From contig NZ_JBBUKT010000003.1 of assembly GCF_038066715.1 (NCBI RefSeq), forward strand, positions 62,001 through 126,000: 64,000 bases of DNA. Direction: 5' to 3'. Origin of the DNA: Luteolibacter sp. Y139. GTDB taxonomy: Bacteria; Verrucomicrobiota; Verrucomicrobiia; Verrucomicrobiales; Akkermansiaceae. The translations under genes and the position numbers were made by a program. This document shows, piece by piece, positions 24,916 through 33,431 of this stretch. The notes below the pieces were generated by a model. The model saw nothing but the letters and a program-made list of their open reading frames with translations. It had not been told where the DNA came from and did not search any database. Each line of letters begins with the position of its first letter. Position 1 is the first letter of the stretch.

Positions 24916-27438
24916 TTAGAGTCCGCTCGCCTTGATCTCCGAGAACGAAGCCGCGTGCTTGTCACCCTTCGTGCAATAGCGCCGCACCCCGATCATGCCG
25001 GAGCGGAAGCTATCGTCCGTCACCTCGATCTTCGGCTCATCGAGGTCTCCCGCATACACGCGGATCACCGAACCTTCAGCCTCGATCCGCAGCGCCATCG
25101 CCTCACCCGCCTTCACCGCGAGCGGCACCGACTTGAGCGGCATCCAGCGGTTGTCGGCCTTGCCGAGCACCAGTTCGTTCTTCTCCGCACTGATCCCGGC
25201 ATAGTAGCCACGATAGCTGTCCATGCCTGGGAAAACGTCGCTGGCGCGGAAAAGCAAACCAGCGTCGCCCGCTTCACTCACCGTGACCTTCGCATCATAA
25301 ACGAAGTCCGCGAAATTGGTGTAAGGCATCACCGCCTTCGCACCAACGACGCCACCGCTGCCCGAATGAGCTTCCGCCGCGGTATGCAGCGCGCCATCGC
25401 GAATGTACCAGCTACCCCCATAGGTCACCCAGCGATCAAACGTGCCCTTGCTGAAATCGGCCGCGTATGACTGAAGCGGAGCAGCCGGCTTTCCAATCAC
25501 CGGGAAGCTCGTGACACGCAGCATGCCTGCACCGAAAGGTACGAGCTCGATCTTCTCCTCCGGCTCTTCCGAAGCCACCGGACTGACCGGTGGATCCAGC
25601 GCCACCAAGCCACTGTTCGCCATTTTCCACGACGGCACCTTCTTCGCGTGCGCGACCAGGGTGATCGGTGACTTCGCCCGCGAGAACGGCTGATCCGGCA
25701 ACGCCCCCGTCTTCACCTCGAAGGACGCATCCGGATTCTTCTCATCGACCACGAGACCATAATTCCACGGCGACTCGGGATAATACTCCAGAGAATCAAA
25801 CCCAGCCACCTTGCCCTTCTCGAAGGCCTCGACGCGCTGCTTGATCGCGAGCGAATAAACCAGCGGCCCGCGATGCACCACGACGCTGTCATTCAGACCG
25901 CGCTGCAGCTTCACCTTCATCGGCATCTTCAGCACCACCTCGTCGCCTTGCTTCCAGATGCGCTGGATCTTAGCGAAAGTGCCCGCCTTCGGAGCAGGCT
26001 CAGCTTTGCCGTTCACTTCGATCGTCGCGTCGTCGCACCAACCGGGAATGCGCAACGAGAGCGGGAAGGCCACGTCCTTCGGCGTGGCGATGCGAAGCCG
26101 CACGGTATCGCCGAAAGGATACGCGGTTTCCGAACGCAGCTTCACCTTGGTGCCATCGCCCACGGTCGCGCTCACCTCGGTAGGCGCGTGGGCGAGCACC
26201 GCGAGTCCCTTGTCCGGCGTCGCCGCCCACGAGTTCTGGACGAACTTCGGCCAGCCCATGTGGAAGTTGTAGCAGCAGCACTGGAAGCCGGAGATCGGCG
26301 ACGGCGTCGCACCATTCGCATAGTCCTGGTCGAAGCCCTTGCCTCCGCGCTTCGAGATGACCTGATTCGGAATGCAGTAGTAGACGTGCTGGTGGATGTT
26401 CTCCGTCACCGAACCCGGCAGCGCGTTGAAGGCCAGCTCCTCGAGGTTGTCGGCCGCGGCCACTTCACCGGTCACGCGGGTAACGCTCGCGTCGCTCAAC
26501 ATGCGCTCGACGATCGAGCACAGCTCGATCCCCTGCGTGGTCGAATTGCCCGCGAGGAACTCGGTCCCCGCATTGATCCCCACGGCAGTACCATGGTCGC
26601 GATCCAGATTCGCCACGCCGATGTCATAGGCATTGCGATCCTCCGCCTTGCCGGACCGCAGCGAATACACCGCCGGCATCTTGATCGCCTGCGGCACGTT
26701 CACGTTGTGGCGCGGTTGGAAGCTGCGATCGACCTCGACGAACTTGTTGTTCGTGAGGATGTCAGTCCACGGATACGCCTGCTTTGCGAGCTTGTCGGAG
26801 AGCCCGAGCAGGAACTCATCGCCGGTGCGATTGTAGAGCCAGAAGACCGTCTCGATGTCATCCCCGGCGCGCGACTTGCCCCAGTCGCGCAGTGGCCGGG
26901 CATCGAGGCCCGAATTCATGAACTTGTAGTAATTCGTGAGGAACGGGATCACCCGCTCATCACCGGTGGCTTCATGGAAATCGCGCAGCAAATGGTTCAC
27001 CACCATCCGCGGCCACCAGTCGTCATTGTTCGCCGGGCCGTAGAAGCCATCCCCGCGCTGGCTCTTCAGAATGGCATCGCACCACTTCGTCGCCTCGGCC
27101 TTCAGCTTCTCGTCATCCAGTCCCCACGCCAGCGAGATCAGCCCCTTCAGATAATAGGGCCCCTTTTCCCAGTTCTCACCCGTGCCCCCGCGCCAAGCGC
27201 TGTTGGGACTCACCGCCTCCAAAAGCTCCGGAGCATGCCCCGTCAATCCATCCCGCTGCAATTCCAGCTGGTGTTTCAGCCAACCCTGCGGCTTCACGCT
27301 GCCCAGCGGCAGCGCCGTGAAATGCCCGGGATCAAGCGGCGCGCGATTCGGTGCCGTTGGGGTCGCAGGGTCGGCAAAAGCGACAACACCGACCACGGCC
27401 AGAGGCGCGACCGCAGCGAGGAAAATGACGTTCTTCAT
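24916..27438 (-). CDS. Glycoside hydrolase family 127-like (beta-L-arabinofuranosidase, DUF1680), secreted
   Basis: An 840-residue protein with a signal peptide ([22 protein letters not shown]). Residues about 35-640 form the (alpha/alpha)6 barrel and beta domains of GH127: [21 protein letters not shown] near the start, GWPKF and the cysteine cluster [11 protein letters not shown], plus GIELCSIVE. In characterised GH127 enzymes a Glu and three Cys bind zinc and one Cys is the nucleophile; those features look conserved. The last about 180 residues form a concanavalin-like domain of the LamG/DUF1080 kind. It probably releases L-arabinofuranose or a similar sugar from plant or algal polysaccharides, or glycoproteins, outside the cytoplasm. 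It stands alone; an operator-like palindrome lies about 45 bases upstream. Confidence 0.88.
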   Translation of the reverse strand: MKNVIFLAAVAPLAVVGVVAFADPATPTAPNRAPLDPGHFTALPLGSVKPQGWLKHQLELQRDGLTGHAPELLEAVSPNSAWRGGTGENWEKGPYYLKGLISLAWGLDDEKLKAEATKWCDAILKSQRGDGFYGPANNDDWWPRMVVNHLLRDFHEATGDERVIPFLTNYYKFMNSGLDARPLRDWGKSRAGDDIETVFWLYNRTGDEFLLGLSDKLAKQAYPWTDILTNNKFVEVDRSFQPRHNVNVPQAIKMPAVYSLRSGKAEDRNAYDIGVANLDRDHGTAVGINAGTEFLAGNSTTQGIELCSIVERMLSDASVTRVTGEVAAADNLEELAFNALPGSVTENIHQHVYYCIPNQVISKRGGKGFDQDYANGATPSPISGFQCCCYNFHMGWPKFVQNSWAATPDKGLAVLAHAPTEVSATVGDGTKVKLRSETAYPFGDTVRLRIATPKDVAFPLSLRIPGWCDDATIEVNGKAEPAPKAGTFAKIQRIWKQGDEVVLKMPMKVKLQRGLNDSVVVHRGPLVYSLAIKQRVEAFEKGKVAGFDSLEYYPESPWNYGLVVDEKNPDASFEVKTGALPDQPFSRAKSPITLVAHAKKVPSWKMANSGLVALDPPVSPVASEEPEEKIELVPFGAGMLRVTSFPVIGKPAAPLQSYAADFSKGTFDRWVTYGGSWYIRDGALHTAAEAHSGSGGVVGAKAVMPYTNFADFVYDAKVTVSEAGDAGLLFRASDVFPGMDSYRGYYAGISAEKNELVLGKADNRWMPLKSVPLAVKAGEAMALRIEAEGSVIRVYAGDLDEPKIEVTDDSFRSGMIGVRRYCTKGDKHAASFSEIKASGL

Positions 27439-27482
27439 GGATGGGGCTTGGGTTACGACGCGAGCTTGGCCGTTCTCCCACC

Positions 27483-27511
27483 GAATTCAAACACGTTCGA
27501 TATTTGAATTC
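27483..27511. promoter_or_regulatory. Operator-like palindrome upstream of the GH127 gene
   Basis: A perfect 9-bp inverted repeat, GAATTCAAA (27483-27491) and TTTGAATTC (27503-27511), with an 11-base spacer. It is AT-rich in a GC-rich genome and lies 45-73 bases upstream of the GH127 ATG, where a dimeric regulator would bind. It is also 130 bases upstream of purB on the other strand. The regulator is unknown. Confidence 0.5.
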
Positions 27512-27641
27512 ATGGAGCCGAACTCGTTCGGGAGAATGGATCAGAGAATCGCCATATCAGCCTCTCCGGCAAGGAATGAACCGCACTTCACGACCCGATT
27601 TTCCCTTGCCCCGCACCCGCCGCTGGCCGCTACTCCCCGCC

Positions 27642-29060
27642 GTGATTCCGAACGTCCTCGCCGAACGCTACGCCTCCCCTGCCCTGCAAGCCATCTGGTC
27701 GGCCGAAGGCCGCATCGTGCTGGAGCGCGAGTTCTGGATCGCCGTAATGAAGGCCCAGCGCGACCTCGGCCTCGACATCCCCGCCGAGGCGATCACCGCG
27801 TATGAAATCGCCAAGGACTCGGTCGATCCCGGCTCGATCATGGCCCGCGAGCGCGTCACCCGCCACGACGTGAAGGCCCGCATCGAGGAGTTCAACGACC
27901 TCGCCGGCCACGAGCACATCCACAAGGGCATGACCTCGCGCGACCTCACGGAAAACGTCGAGCAGCTCCAGGTCTGGCGCTCGCTGCTGGCGATCCGCGA
28001 CAAGTCCGTCGCCGTACTCGCCCGCCTGAAGAAGCGCGCCGAGCAGTGGAATGACCTCGTCATCACCGCCCGCACCCACAACGTCGCCGCCCAGCCGACC
28101 ACGCTCGGCAAGCGCATCGCGATGTTCGGCGAGGAAATGCTCTCTGCCCACCACGCGCTGGAAGACGTGATCGCCCGCTACCCGGTCCGCGGCCTCAAGG
28201 GCGCCGTCGGAACGCAGATGGACCAGCTTTCCCTCTTCAATGGCGATGCCGCGCAGGTCGCCGAGCTTGAGCAAAAAGTCGTCACCCACCTCGGCATGCC
28301 GGCGGTCTGGACGAATGTCGGCCAGGTCTATCCGCGCTCGCTCGATTTCCGCGTGGTCGCTGCCCTGACCGATCTCGCCAGCGGCCCCTCCTCCTTCTGC
28401 CGCACCCTGCGTCTGATGGCCGGCCATGAAACCGCCAGCGAAGGCTTCGCGCCCGGCCAAACCGGCTCCAGCGCCATGCCGCACAAGATGAACTCCCGCT
28501 CCTGCGAGCGCGTGAACGGCTTCCACGTGATCCTGAAGGGCTACCTCGCCATGGCCTCCGGTCTCGCCGGTGACCAGTGGAATGAGGGCGATGTATCCTG
28601 CTCGGTCGTCCGCCGCGTGATGCTGCCGGATGCCTTCTTCGCCATCGACGGCCTGTTCGAGACCTACCTCACCGTCCTCGATCAGATGGACGCCTATCCC
28701 GCCGTGATCGCGAAGGAAAACGCCCACTACCTCCCCTTCCTGATGACCACCACGATCATGATGGAAGCCGTGAAGTCCGGCGTCGGCCGCGAGACCGCGC
28801 ACAAGGCAATCAAGGAACACGCCGTCGGCACCGTAAACGACCTCCGCGCCGGCAAGACCACGGTGAACGACCTCGTCGACCGCCTCGCCAACGACGAGCG
28901 CATCCCGATGGATCGCTCCCAACTCGCCGCCATCGTCGCTGCCGGCGAAAGCAATGCCGGTGCGGCCCAAGCCCAGGTCGCCACCTTCGCGAAAGCCGTG
29001 GCCGCCCTTGAAGCCGCCAACCCGGCAGCCGCGGCCTACTCGCCGGGCTCGATCCTCTGA
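27642..29060 (+). CDS. purB: Adenylosuccinate lyase
   Basis: From GTG 27642 (MIPNVLAERYASPALQAIWS) this is a 472-residue fumarase/aspartase-superfamily enzyme; the open frame upstream is not protein-like. It has the family signature SSAMPHKMNS with the catalytic serine loop, the GHEHIHKGMTSRDLTEN segment (catalytic His region and T-S pair), and the ARTHNVAAQPTTLGKR segment. PurB performs two steps: release of fumarate from SAICAR in purine synthesis, and of fumarate from adenylosuccinate to give AMP. Length fits the family (430-480). It is transcribed alone and ends 4 bases before a convergent DUF3820 gene. Confidence 0.95.
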   Translation: MIPNVLAERYASPALQAIWSAEGRIVLEREFWIAVMKAQRDLGLDIPAEAITAYEIAKDSVDPGSIMARERVTRHDVKARIEEFNDLAGHEHIHKGMTSRDLTENVEQLQVWRSLLAIRDKSVAVLARLKKRAEQWNDLVITARTHNVAAQPTTLGKRIAMFGEEMLSAHHALEDVIARYPVRGLKGAVGTQMDQLSLFNGDAAQVAELEQKVVTHLGMPAVWTNVGQVYPRSLDFRVVAALTDLASGPSSFCRTLRLMAGHETASEGFAPGQTGSSAMPHKMNSRSCERVNGFHVILKGYLAMASGLAGDQWNEGDVSCSVVRRVMLPDAFFAIDGLFETYLTVLDQMDAYPAVIAKENAHYLPFLMTTTIMMEAVKSGVGRETAHKAIKEHAVGTVNDLRAGKTTVNDLVDRLANDERIPMDRSQLAAIVAAGESNAGAAQAQVATFAKAVAALEAANPAAAAYSPGSIL

Positions 29061-29064
29061 TCGA

Positions 29065-29385
29065 TCACTCCCCTGAGTCAGGAAAGTTCCTCTCGCGCGG
29101 CCGTTTGACCCAATAGGTCACTCGGCCGCCGTTCGCTTCGCGCAGTGGGTCGAAGACCATGTCCATCCCGACATCCTTGATCTCACAAACGATGGCCAGC
29201 AGCTCGCCGAGCCGTCCCTTCGGAAAGCCGCGCTCCTTGAACCACGAGAGATACTCCGGCGGCAGATCATAAATCGGCATCCCGCGCGGTGGTACCCCCG
29301 CCGGGCCATACTTGCCAAAAGGCATCCGCATCTTCCCGATCTCACCGAGCAGATTGCGGAAGTCCTCGCGTTCGATATCGGTCAC
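29065..29385 (-). CDS. DUF3820 family small protein
   Basis: A 106-residue protein. MRMPFGKYGPAGVPPRGMPI, then YDLPPEYLSWFKERGFPKGRL and GELLAIVCEIK, is a clear DUF3820 pattern (M-P-F-G-K-Y, L-P-x-x-Y-L-x-W-F, G-F-P-x-G-x-L-G-x-L-L). The family name in databases refers to a putative quorum-sensing-regulated virulence factor, but its function is not established. Cytoplasmic, no membrane segment. The C-terminus has an added basic tail. Convergent with purB. Confidence 0.85.
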   Translation of the reverse strand: MTDIEREDFRNLLGEIGKMRMPFGKYGPAGVPPRGMPIYDLPPEYLSWFKERGFPKGRLGELLAIVCEIKDVGMDMVFDPLREANGGRVTYWVKRPRERNFPDSGE

Positions 29386-29427
29386 GCTTCCTCTTACAAC
29401 GGCCCCCGACCTCGCGCGAGAGGGATC

Positions 29428-29490
29428 AACCGCGGATCACGCGGATGAGAAATCCAAAAACCATCCGCGATATCCGCGCAATCCGCGGTC
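29428..29490. repeat. Imperfect inverted repeat next to the GxxExxY gene
   Basis: AACCGCGGATCACGCGGAT (29428-29446) and ATCCGCGCAATCCGCGGTC (29472-29490) pair with few mismatches. The right arm is also part of the direct repeat that recurs on the other side of the GxxExxY gene. The motif ATCCGCG-N-ATCCGCGG is repeated within each arm. Confidence 0.8.
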
Positions 29491-29493
29491 AAT
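29447..29493. repeat. Direct repeat flanking the GxxExxY gene, left copy
   Basis: A 47-base segment starting GAGAAATCC and ending CCGCGGTCAAT. It matches 29935-29980 at nearly all positions, with a 2-base shortening of an A-run. The two copies bracket the GxxExxY reading frame. Confidence 0.85.
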
Positions 29494-29494
29494 T

Positions 29495-29905
29495 TTACGA
29501 CAACATGGGCGGGGAATCATCCTCGATTCCCAAGAACCGCCGCTCGTTGACCACCCGTCGCCATTCCAACTTGGCACTCTTGAAATTGAGCAGCAGCGCC
29601 ACCTCCAAGCCGGTGATGTTGAGGTAACCGAGCATTTGCGCCACATGAGTGTCGTTGAATACACTCACCACCTTTGGGTCCACGATCACCTTCCCGTCCA
29701 CCACCAGATCAGGGATAAGCTTCCCGATGAATTGTCCGCGGTAATAGACCGGATACTCGCGCTGCTGCTCGACCTCATGCCCCCGCGCGCGAAGTTCGAG
29801 AACCAATGCATTCTCGTAGAGCTTCTCGTCCAGTCCCGGCCTGAGCTCGTTTAACACAACCATCGCCGCCCCAATTGCATCCTTCGTGATCTCCTCATGT
29901 AGCAT
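29495..29905 (-). CDS. GxxExxY family protein
   Basis: A 136-residue protein from the ATG at 29905 (MLHEEITKDAIGAAMVVLNE); an ATG at 29968 would add 21 residues encoded largely by the flanking repeat and is less likely. It has the naming motif as GLDEKLYENAL (G-x-x-E-x-x-Y), then EVEQQREYPVYYRG, IPDLVVDGKVIVDPKVV and LGYLNITGLEVALLLNF, with a D-x(n)-D/E-x-K arrangement typical of PD-(D/E)xK nuclease folds. Family function is not established. The gene is bracketed by direct repeats, as is often seen for this family, and this suggests a cassette that moves or spreads. Confidence 0.9.
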   Translation of the reverse strand: MLHEEITKDAIGAAMVVLNELRPGLDEKLYENALVLELRARGHEVEQQREYPVYYRGQFIGKLIPDLVVDGKVIVDPKVVSVFNDTHVAQMLGYLNITGLEVALLLNFKSAKLEWRRVVNERRFLGIEDDSPPMLS

Positions 29906-29934
29906 GGCCGATAGAATCTCGGAGAGGTCGGAAA

Positions 29935-29980
29935 GAGAAATCCAAACCATCCGTGATATCCGCGCCATCCGCGGTTAAAT
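29935..29980. repeat. Direct repeat flanking the GxxExxY gene, right copy
   Basis: A 46-base segment, GAGAAATCC to CCGCGGTTAAAT, matching 29447-29493. It lies just upstream of the GxxExxY start and 4 bases before the coxB terminator hairpin. Confidence 0.85.
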
Positions 29981-30015
29981 CAAAAAGCGGGAAGCCCCGG
30001 AGAGCTTCCCGCTTT
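29978..30015 (-). terminator. Rho-independent terminator of the act-cco-cox operon
   Basis: A perfect 12-bp stem (AAAGCGGGAAGC 29984-29995 with GCTTCCCGCTTT 30004-30015, 8-base loop) is followed on the minus strand by a T-rich tract. It lies 25 bases after the coxB stop and ends the respiratory operon. Confidence 0.9.
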
Positions 30016-30039
30016 GGGAAAAACTGGATTAGCCGAATC

Positions 30040-30834
30040 TCAACGGCTCGCAGTGGCTGCAGCCTTCGGCGCGTGAGCCTTCAGCGCGTTCTCGGACTCG
30101 GTATCGAACCAAGTGCGGAAAGCCTTGTCCTCGACCACTTCCATCTGGCCCACCATGTCGCCGTGCTTCTCGCCGCAGAGCTGGGCGCAGACGATCGAGG
30201 TTTCCAGGGTCTTCGTCGGCGTGAACCACATCGGGATCTCGCGGCCCGGGACGGCGTCCTGCTGGATGCGCATCGGGACGATCGCGTAGTTGTGGATCAC
30301 GTCGTTGGACGTGATGTTGAGGATCGCCGGGCGGCCCTTCGCAATCTTGAGGTTGGACGCAATGAAGTCGTCCTGGGCATTCGGATCATTCAGGTCGAGC
30401 GCCACGTCGTTGTTGCTGGTGCGGACCAGCGGATTGATGCGGCCGAACTTGCCGTCCTTGCCGGGGTAGTGATAGGTCCAGCCAAACTGCCAGCCGACGA
30501 CGCGGACGCGGATCGGATCCTGCTTCTGCACCGTCTGCCAGGTGTCAGTGCGCTCGCGCCACAGCGGGAACGCGAAGCCCAGCAGCAGCACGGCTTCGAT
30601 GATGACCACCGCGATTTCCAAGTGGCTGGAGATGTGGTTGCGGACGCCGTGATACGACGCCTTCGGGTGCACCGACGCGCGGAAGCGGACCAGGCAGAAA
30701 GCGAAGAAGAAGAACCAGCCGAGACCGAGCGCGAACATGAACCAGTGAACCACGTCAATGAGGTGGTCCACCCGGCCACCATGGGCGGAGAAGACTTCGG
30801 GGATGCTGAGGGCTTTTGAAGGGCTCAGGGTCAT
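30040..30834 (-). CDS. coxB: Cytochrome c oxidase subunit II (CuA subunit)
   Basis: A 264-residue subunit II. Two membrane helices (about residues 27-50 and 72-90) anchor a periplasmic cupredoxin domain. CuA ligands are present: His181 (VIHNY), Cys216, Cys220, His224 and Met227 in CAQLCGEKHGDM. The bridging position that is often Glu is Gln218. It takes electrons from cytochrome c and passes them to haem a in subunit I. It has no fused cytochrome c domain, so the oxidase is aa3 rather than caa3; the separate monohaem cytochromes in the operon may replace it. It is unusual in being the last gene, far from coxA, separated by coxC, coxD and two tiny genes. Confidence 0.95.
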   Translation of the reverse strand: MTLSPSKALSIPEVFSAHGGRVDHLIDVVHWFMFALGLGWFFFFAFCLVRFRASVHPKASYHGVRNHISSHLEIAVVIIEAVLLLGFAFPLWRERTDTWQTVQKQDPIRVRVVGWQFGWTYHYPGKDGKFGRINPLVRTSNNDVALDLNDPNAQDDFIASNLKIAKGRPAILNITSNDVIHNYAIVPMRIQQDAVPGREIPMWFTPTKTLETSIVCAQLCGEKHGDMVGQMEVVEDKAFRTWFDTESENALKAHAPKAAATASR

Positions 30835-30849
30835 GGGAAAAGGAAAGTG

Positions 30850-31068
30850 TCAGCGGGTGGAAGCAGAAGCGGCGGGCAGGTCGTCGCGCAATTCGGGATC
30901 GAGCTCGGCATCGCTGCGGCGGATCAGGCGGGTCATGAAGAAGATCACGCCACCCAGCATCGGCAGGATCACGCCGAGCATGAAAAGGATGGACCAGCCG
31001 GCGGGATTGGTGCCGTCGTCCTTGAAATTCACGGCGCAGGTGGCGCAGGCGAGCAATGTATTGATCAT
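30850..31068 (-). CDS. Small membrane protein of the cox cluster
   Basis: A 72-residue protein from the ATG at 31068 (MINTLLACATCAVNFKDDGT). It has one clear membrane helix (WSILFMLGVILPMLGGVIFFM) followed by an acidic and basic tail. Two cysteines in ACATCAV at the start form a C-x-x-C without His, so this is not a haem site; it might bind a metal or form a disulfide, or the segment may be a cleaved signal. It lies 15 bases before coxB and 17 after the previous gene, so it is in the operon. Family unknown; it may be an oxidase-associated accessory or assembly factor. Confidence 0.7.
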   Translation of the reverse strand: MINTLLACATCAVNFKDDGTNPAGWSILFMLGVILPMLGGVIFFMTRLIRRSDAELDPELRDDLPAASASTR

Positions 31069-31085
31069 GGCCGTATCGTGTCGTG

Positions 31086-31286
31086 TTAGAGGACGATCTT
31101 GCGGACCTTCTTGTAGAAGCAGACGCCGTAGATCGGCATGATCACCGCACAGATCGCGCTGACCACCCCGAGTCCCGTGGTGGTGCCGGTCCGGTCCGTC
31201 GCGAACGCGAAGGCCCACACGGCAAGGAACACGAAGAGCAAGGTGCTCACCGTGACGAAGACAATGTGGAAGGCGCGGAGCGACAT
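31086..31286 (-). CDS. Small two-helix membrane protein of the cox cluster
   Basis: A 66-residue protein (MSLRAFHIVFVTVSTLLFVF) consisting of two membrane helices (about residues 6-28 and 38-57) and a basic end (YKKVRKIVL). It lies between coxD and another tiny gene in the operon, with spacings below 30 bases. Its size and place suggest a small oxidase subunit or assembly partner, but no family was recognised. Confidence 0.7.
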   Translation of the reverse strand: MSLRAFHIVFVTVSTLLFVFLAVWAFAFATDRTGTTTGLGVVSAICAVIMPIYGVCFYKKVRKIVL

Positions 31287-31313
31287 GGCGGTGAAGGGTT
31301 GAAGTGGATCAGA

Positions 31314-31682
31314 TCAGTGCTGCCTCTTGACGTCGGAACCGGGCACCCCGTCCTTGAATCCATTGTAGTGGATCGGGTCGTGCTCGGCGAGGGCGGTCAG
31401 GCCCAGGAGACAGATCGCGGCGATGATGCCGAAGCTGAAGAGCCAGTAAATCAGGCGCTTCTCGTGATTAAGGTGCATGAAGATCGCTGCCACCAGCGAG
31501 GCCTTCACGGTGGCGATCAACAGGCCGAGGCACATGTCGGCGGTGTCGAAGCCGTGCTTGCCGACATCGAGCTGAGGGATCGTCGCGACCGCGACCGTGG
31601 CTGCGGTGCCACAGAACAGCACGAGGCCGATCAACTTGTAGAGGCGGAGCGACTTCTGGATTGCTTCAGGAGAATCGGCCAT
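31314..31682 (-). CDS. coxD: Cytochrome c oxidase subunit IV (bacterial CoxD/CtaF type)
   Basis: A 122-residue protein with three membrane helices. The second contains the family hallmark ATVKASLVAAIFMHLNHEKRL (K-A-x-L-V-x-x-x-F-M-H-L). This subunit is a non-catalytic, stabilising part of haem-copper oxidases. Length is usual. It lies immediately downstream of coxC in the operon. Confidence 0.9.
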   Translation of the reverse strand: MADSPEAIQKSLRLYKLIGLVLFCGTAATVAVATIPQLDVGKHGFDTADMCLGLLIATVKASLVAAIFMHLNHEKRLIYWLFSFGIIAAICLLGLTALAEHDPIHYNGFKDGVPGSDVKRQH

Positions 31683-31727
31683 GGACGGAAAAAGGCTGGA
31701 ATCGAAAAAAACGGGAACCCGGGGAAT

Positions 31728-33374
31728 TTACATCAAATACAGGATCGGGAAGAGGAAGATCCAGACCAAGTCCACAAAGTGCCAGAACAGACCGCCGACT
31801 TCGACGCGGTTGGCAAGCCACTCGGGATTGGAAAGATACATCTTCTTGCCGAAGAACAGGTAGTAGGCGAGCACGATGGCACCGCCGATGACGTGCAGGC
31901 CGTGAAGACCGGTCATCGTGAAGTAAATCGCGTAGTAGGTGTTCCAAGCAGGCGCGAACTTCGAGGCGAACTGCACTTGATTGCGAGGAACCTCAAGGTG
32001 CGGGAACAAGCGCTCGTGGTAATCAGGGCCGAAGAACTTCTCCTTCGGGTTCTCATCCACCCGCGGCATCGCGTAGGTCTTCGAAGGATCGTAGCTTTCC
32101 ACCGAGGACTTCGGATCGGCGTAGAACGCCATTTCCTGCCAGTTGATCCGGTACTTGTCCTTTTCCGTCGGCTCCTTGCCCTTGGAGGCCAGGAATTCCT
32201 CAAGCTTGGCGAGTGCCTTCTGTTGCTTTTCCCAGATCTCGGCCAGCTCGTGGTTCTCCTTGAGCAACCAGGATTCCTCGATCGCCTTTTCGATCGCAGC
32301 CTCGTCGTGGTGGCCGACCCGTTCGGTGACCTTCATCGCGAGATGACGGAAATCGATGGCGTCGACGAAGTGGAAGCCCATCGGGCTCTCCAGCAACTTG
32401 CCGGCGAGGGCGGTGCCGTCGCGCAAGGTGCCGTTTGCTTCCTGGATGTCACGCGGGGCGAAGCGGAAGACCACGGCAGGCTTCACTTCGAAGGCCACGG
32501 ACGGCTGTTCCGGCATCAGATCCTTGGCGATCGCGGCATCGTCCACCTTCGCAAGCCCTGCGAGGTCCGAATCGCGTTTGCCCGGATTGGCCTTGTGGAC
32601 TTCTCGCCAGCTTTCACGCAAGCTATCGGTGCGCAGCGCCTGGTTGTTGCGGTGGCCGGCGAGGTGAGCCTTCTTGATTTCGTCCAGCAGCTTGAGGTCG
32701 AGCTTGGTGCCCTTCTCGAAGACCACCGGCTTGCCGCGCTCGGTCTGGAGCTCAAGCCTGGCCGCGAGCTCGATGGTTGCCTTCTCTTCCGCCGCGTGGG
32801 CGATCATCTCCTCCACCCACGGCCGTTCATAGCGGAGGGTATTGAAGGTGATCTGCGTGGTCTCGTAGTTGATGACGTTTTCCTCGATCTTCTTGCCGTT
32901 GTGATCGAGGGCTAGGTCCTCGTCCTTCGGACCATGCTCGTGGTCGACGTGAACGCCTTCCTTCACCACGTTGCCGAGGTGACCTTCCACGACCGCCCAG
33001 TCCATCGTGCGGAGAGCCTGGTGGTGGAACTTCACGTAGTACTCGATGCCCTTCAGGCCCATGAAGATGAAGGAGCAAACGACCGTGATCAGCATGTAGA
33101 TCTGGAACTTGCCCCACTGGCGCATCTTCAGTGACGCCCAGGCAAAAACCACGGTGACCGACGAGGCGATCAGCACGAAGGTGTTGATGAGGCCCGGCAG
33201 CACCGGCAGCGTGCGCTCCGGCCATGGGAAGTCCGCGCCGAGGCGCAGGAAAATGTAGGCCGAGAAGAAGCCGCCGAAGAGCATGACTTCCGACGCGAGG
33301 AACAACCAGATGGCGATCTTCGAGTTGAAGAGGCCCGTGTCCTTGCGCGGGGTGACGATGTAGGGGATTTCCAT
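31728..33374 (-). CDS. coxC: Cytochrome c oxidase subunit III with a large internal insertion
   Basis: A 548-residue protein, over twice the normal size (190-270). Residues 1-118 hold helices 1-3 (KIAIWLFLASEVMLFGGFFSAYIFL, LINTFVLIASSVTVVFAWASL, YMLITVVCSFIFMGLKGIEYY); residues about 470-548 hold helices 4-5 (YAIYFTMTGLHGLHVIGGAIVL and GLFWHFVDLVWIFLFPILYL). Both halves match subunit III well, including the EYY glutamate and TGLHGLHVIGG. In between, about residues 120-470, is a hydrophilic, charged region rich in Glu, Lys, His and Ala with no recognised domain. The reading frame is continuous with the same base composition, so it is not a frameshift or element. Subunit III supports proton uptake and stability of subunit I. 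Confidence 0.9.
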   Translation of the reverse strand: MEIPYIVTPRKDTGLFNSKIAIWLFLASEVMLFGGFFSAYIFLRLGADFPWPERTLPVLPGLINTFVLIASSVTVVFAWASLKMRQWGKFQIYMLITVVCSFIFMGLKGIEYYVKFHHQALRTMDWAVVEGHLGNVVKEGVHVDHEHGPKDEDLALDHNGKKIEENVINYETTQITFNTLRYERPWVEEMIAHAAEEKATIELAARLELQTERGKPVVFEKGTKLDLKLLDEIKKAHLAGHRNNQALRTDSLRESWREVHKANPGKRDSDLAGLAKVDDAAIAKDLMPEQPSVAFEVKPAVVFRFAPRDIQEANGTLRDGTALAGKLLESPMGFHFVDAIDFRHLAMKVTERVGHHDEAAIEKAIEESWLLKENHELAEIWEKQQKALAKLEEFLASKGKEPTEKDKYRINWQEMAFYADPKSSVESYDPSKTYAMPRVDENPKEKFFGPDYHERLFPHLEVPRNQVQFASKFAPAWNTYYAIYFTMTGLHGLHVIGGAIVLAYYLFFGKKMYLSNPEWLANRVEVGGLFWHFVDLVWIFLFPILYLM

Positions 33375-33431
33375 TGGGAAAAAGAGCTGGTTTCCAGTGC
33401 CGGGTTTTCAGGCCCGGGACCGAATGAATCG

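Noticed and set aside
29428..29980. CRISPR-like array
   Set aside because: Only two repeat copies with a 440-base coding interval, and no regular spacers or cas genes.
30040..30834. A caa3-type subunit II with fused cytochrome c
   Set aside because: The chain ends about 35 residues after the CuA motif with no CxxCH.
31083..32915. A 610-codon plus-strand frame opposite coxC and coxD
   Set aside because: Antisense shadow of subunits III and IV. I checked whether it could explain the coxC insertion as a separate gene; the charged, repeat-free translation and the continuous coxC frame argue against it.
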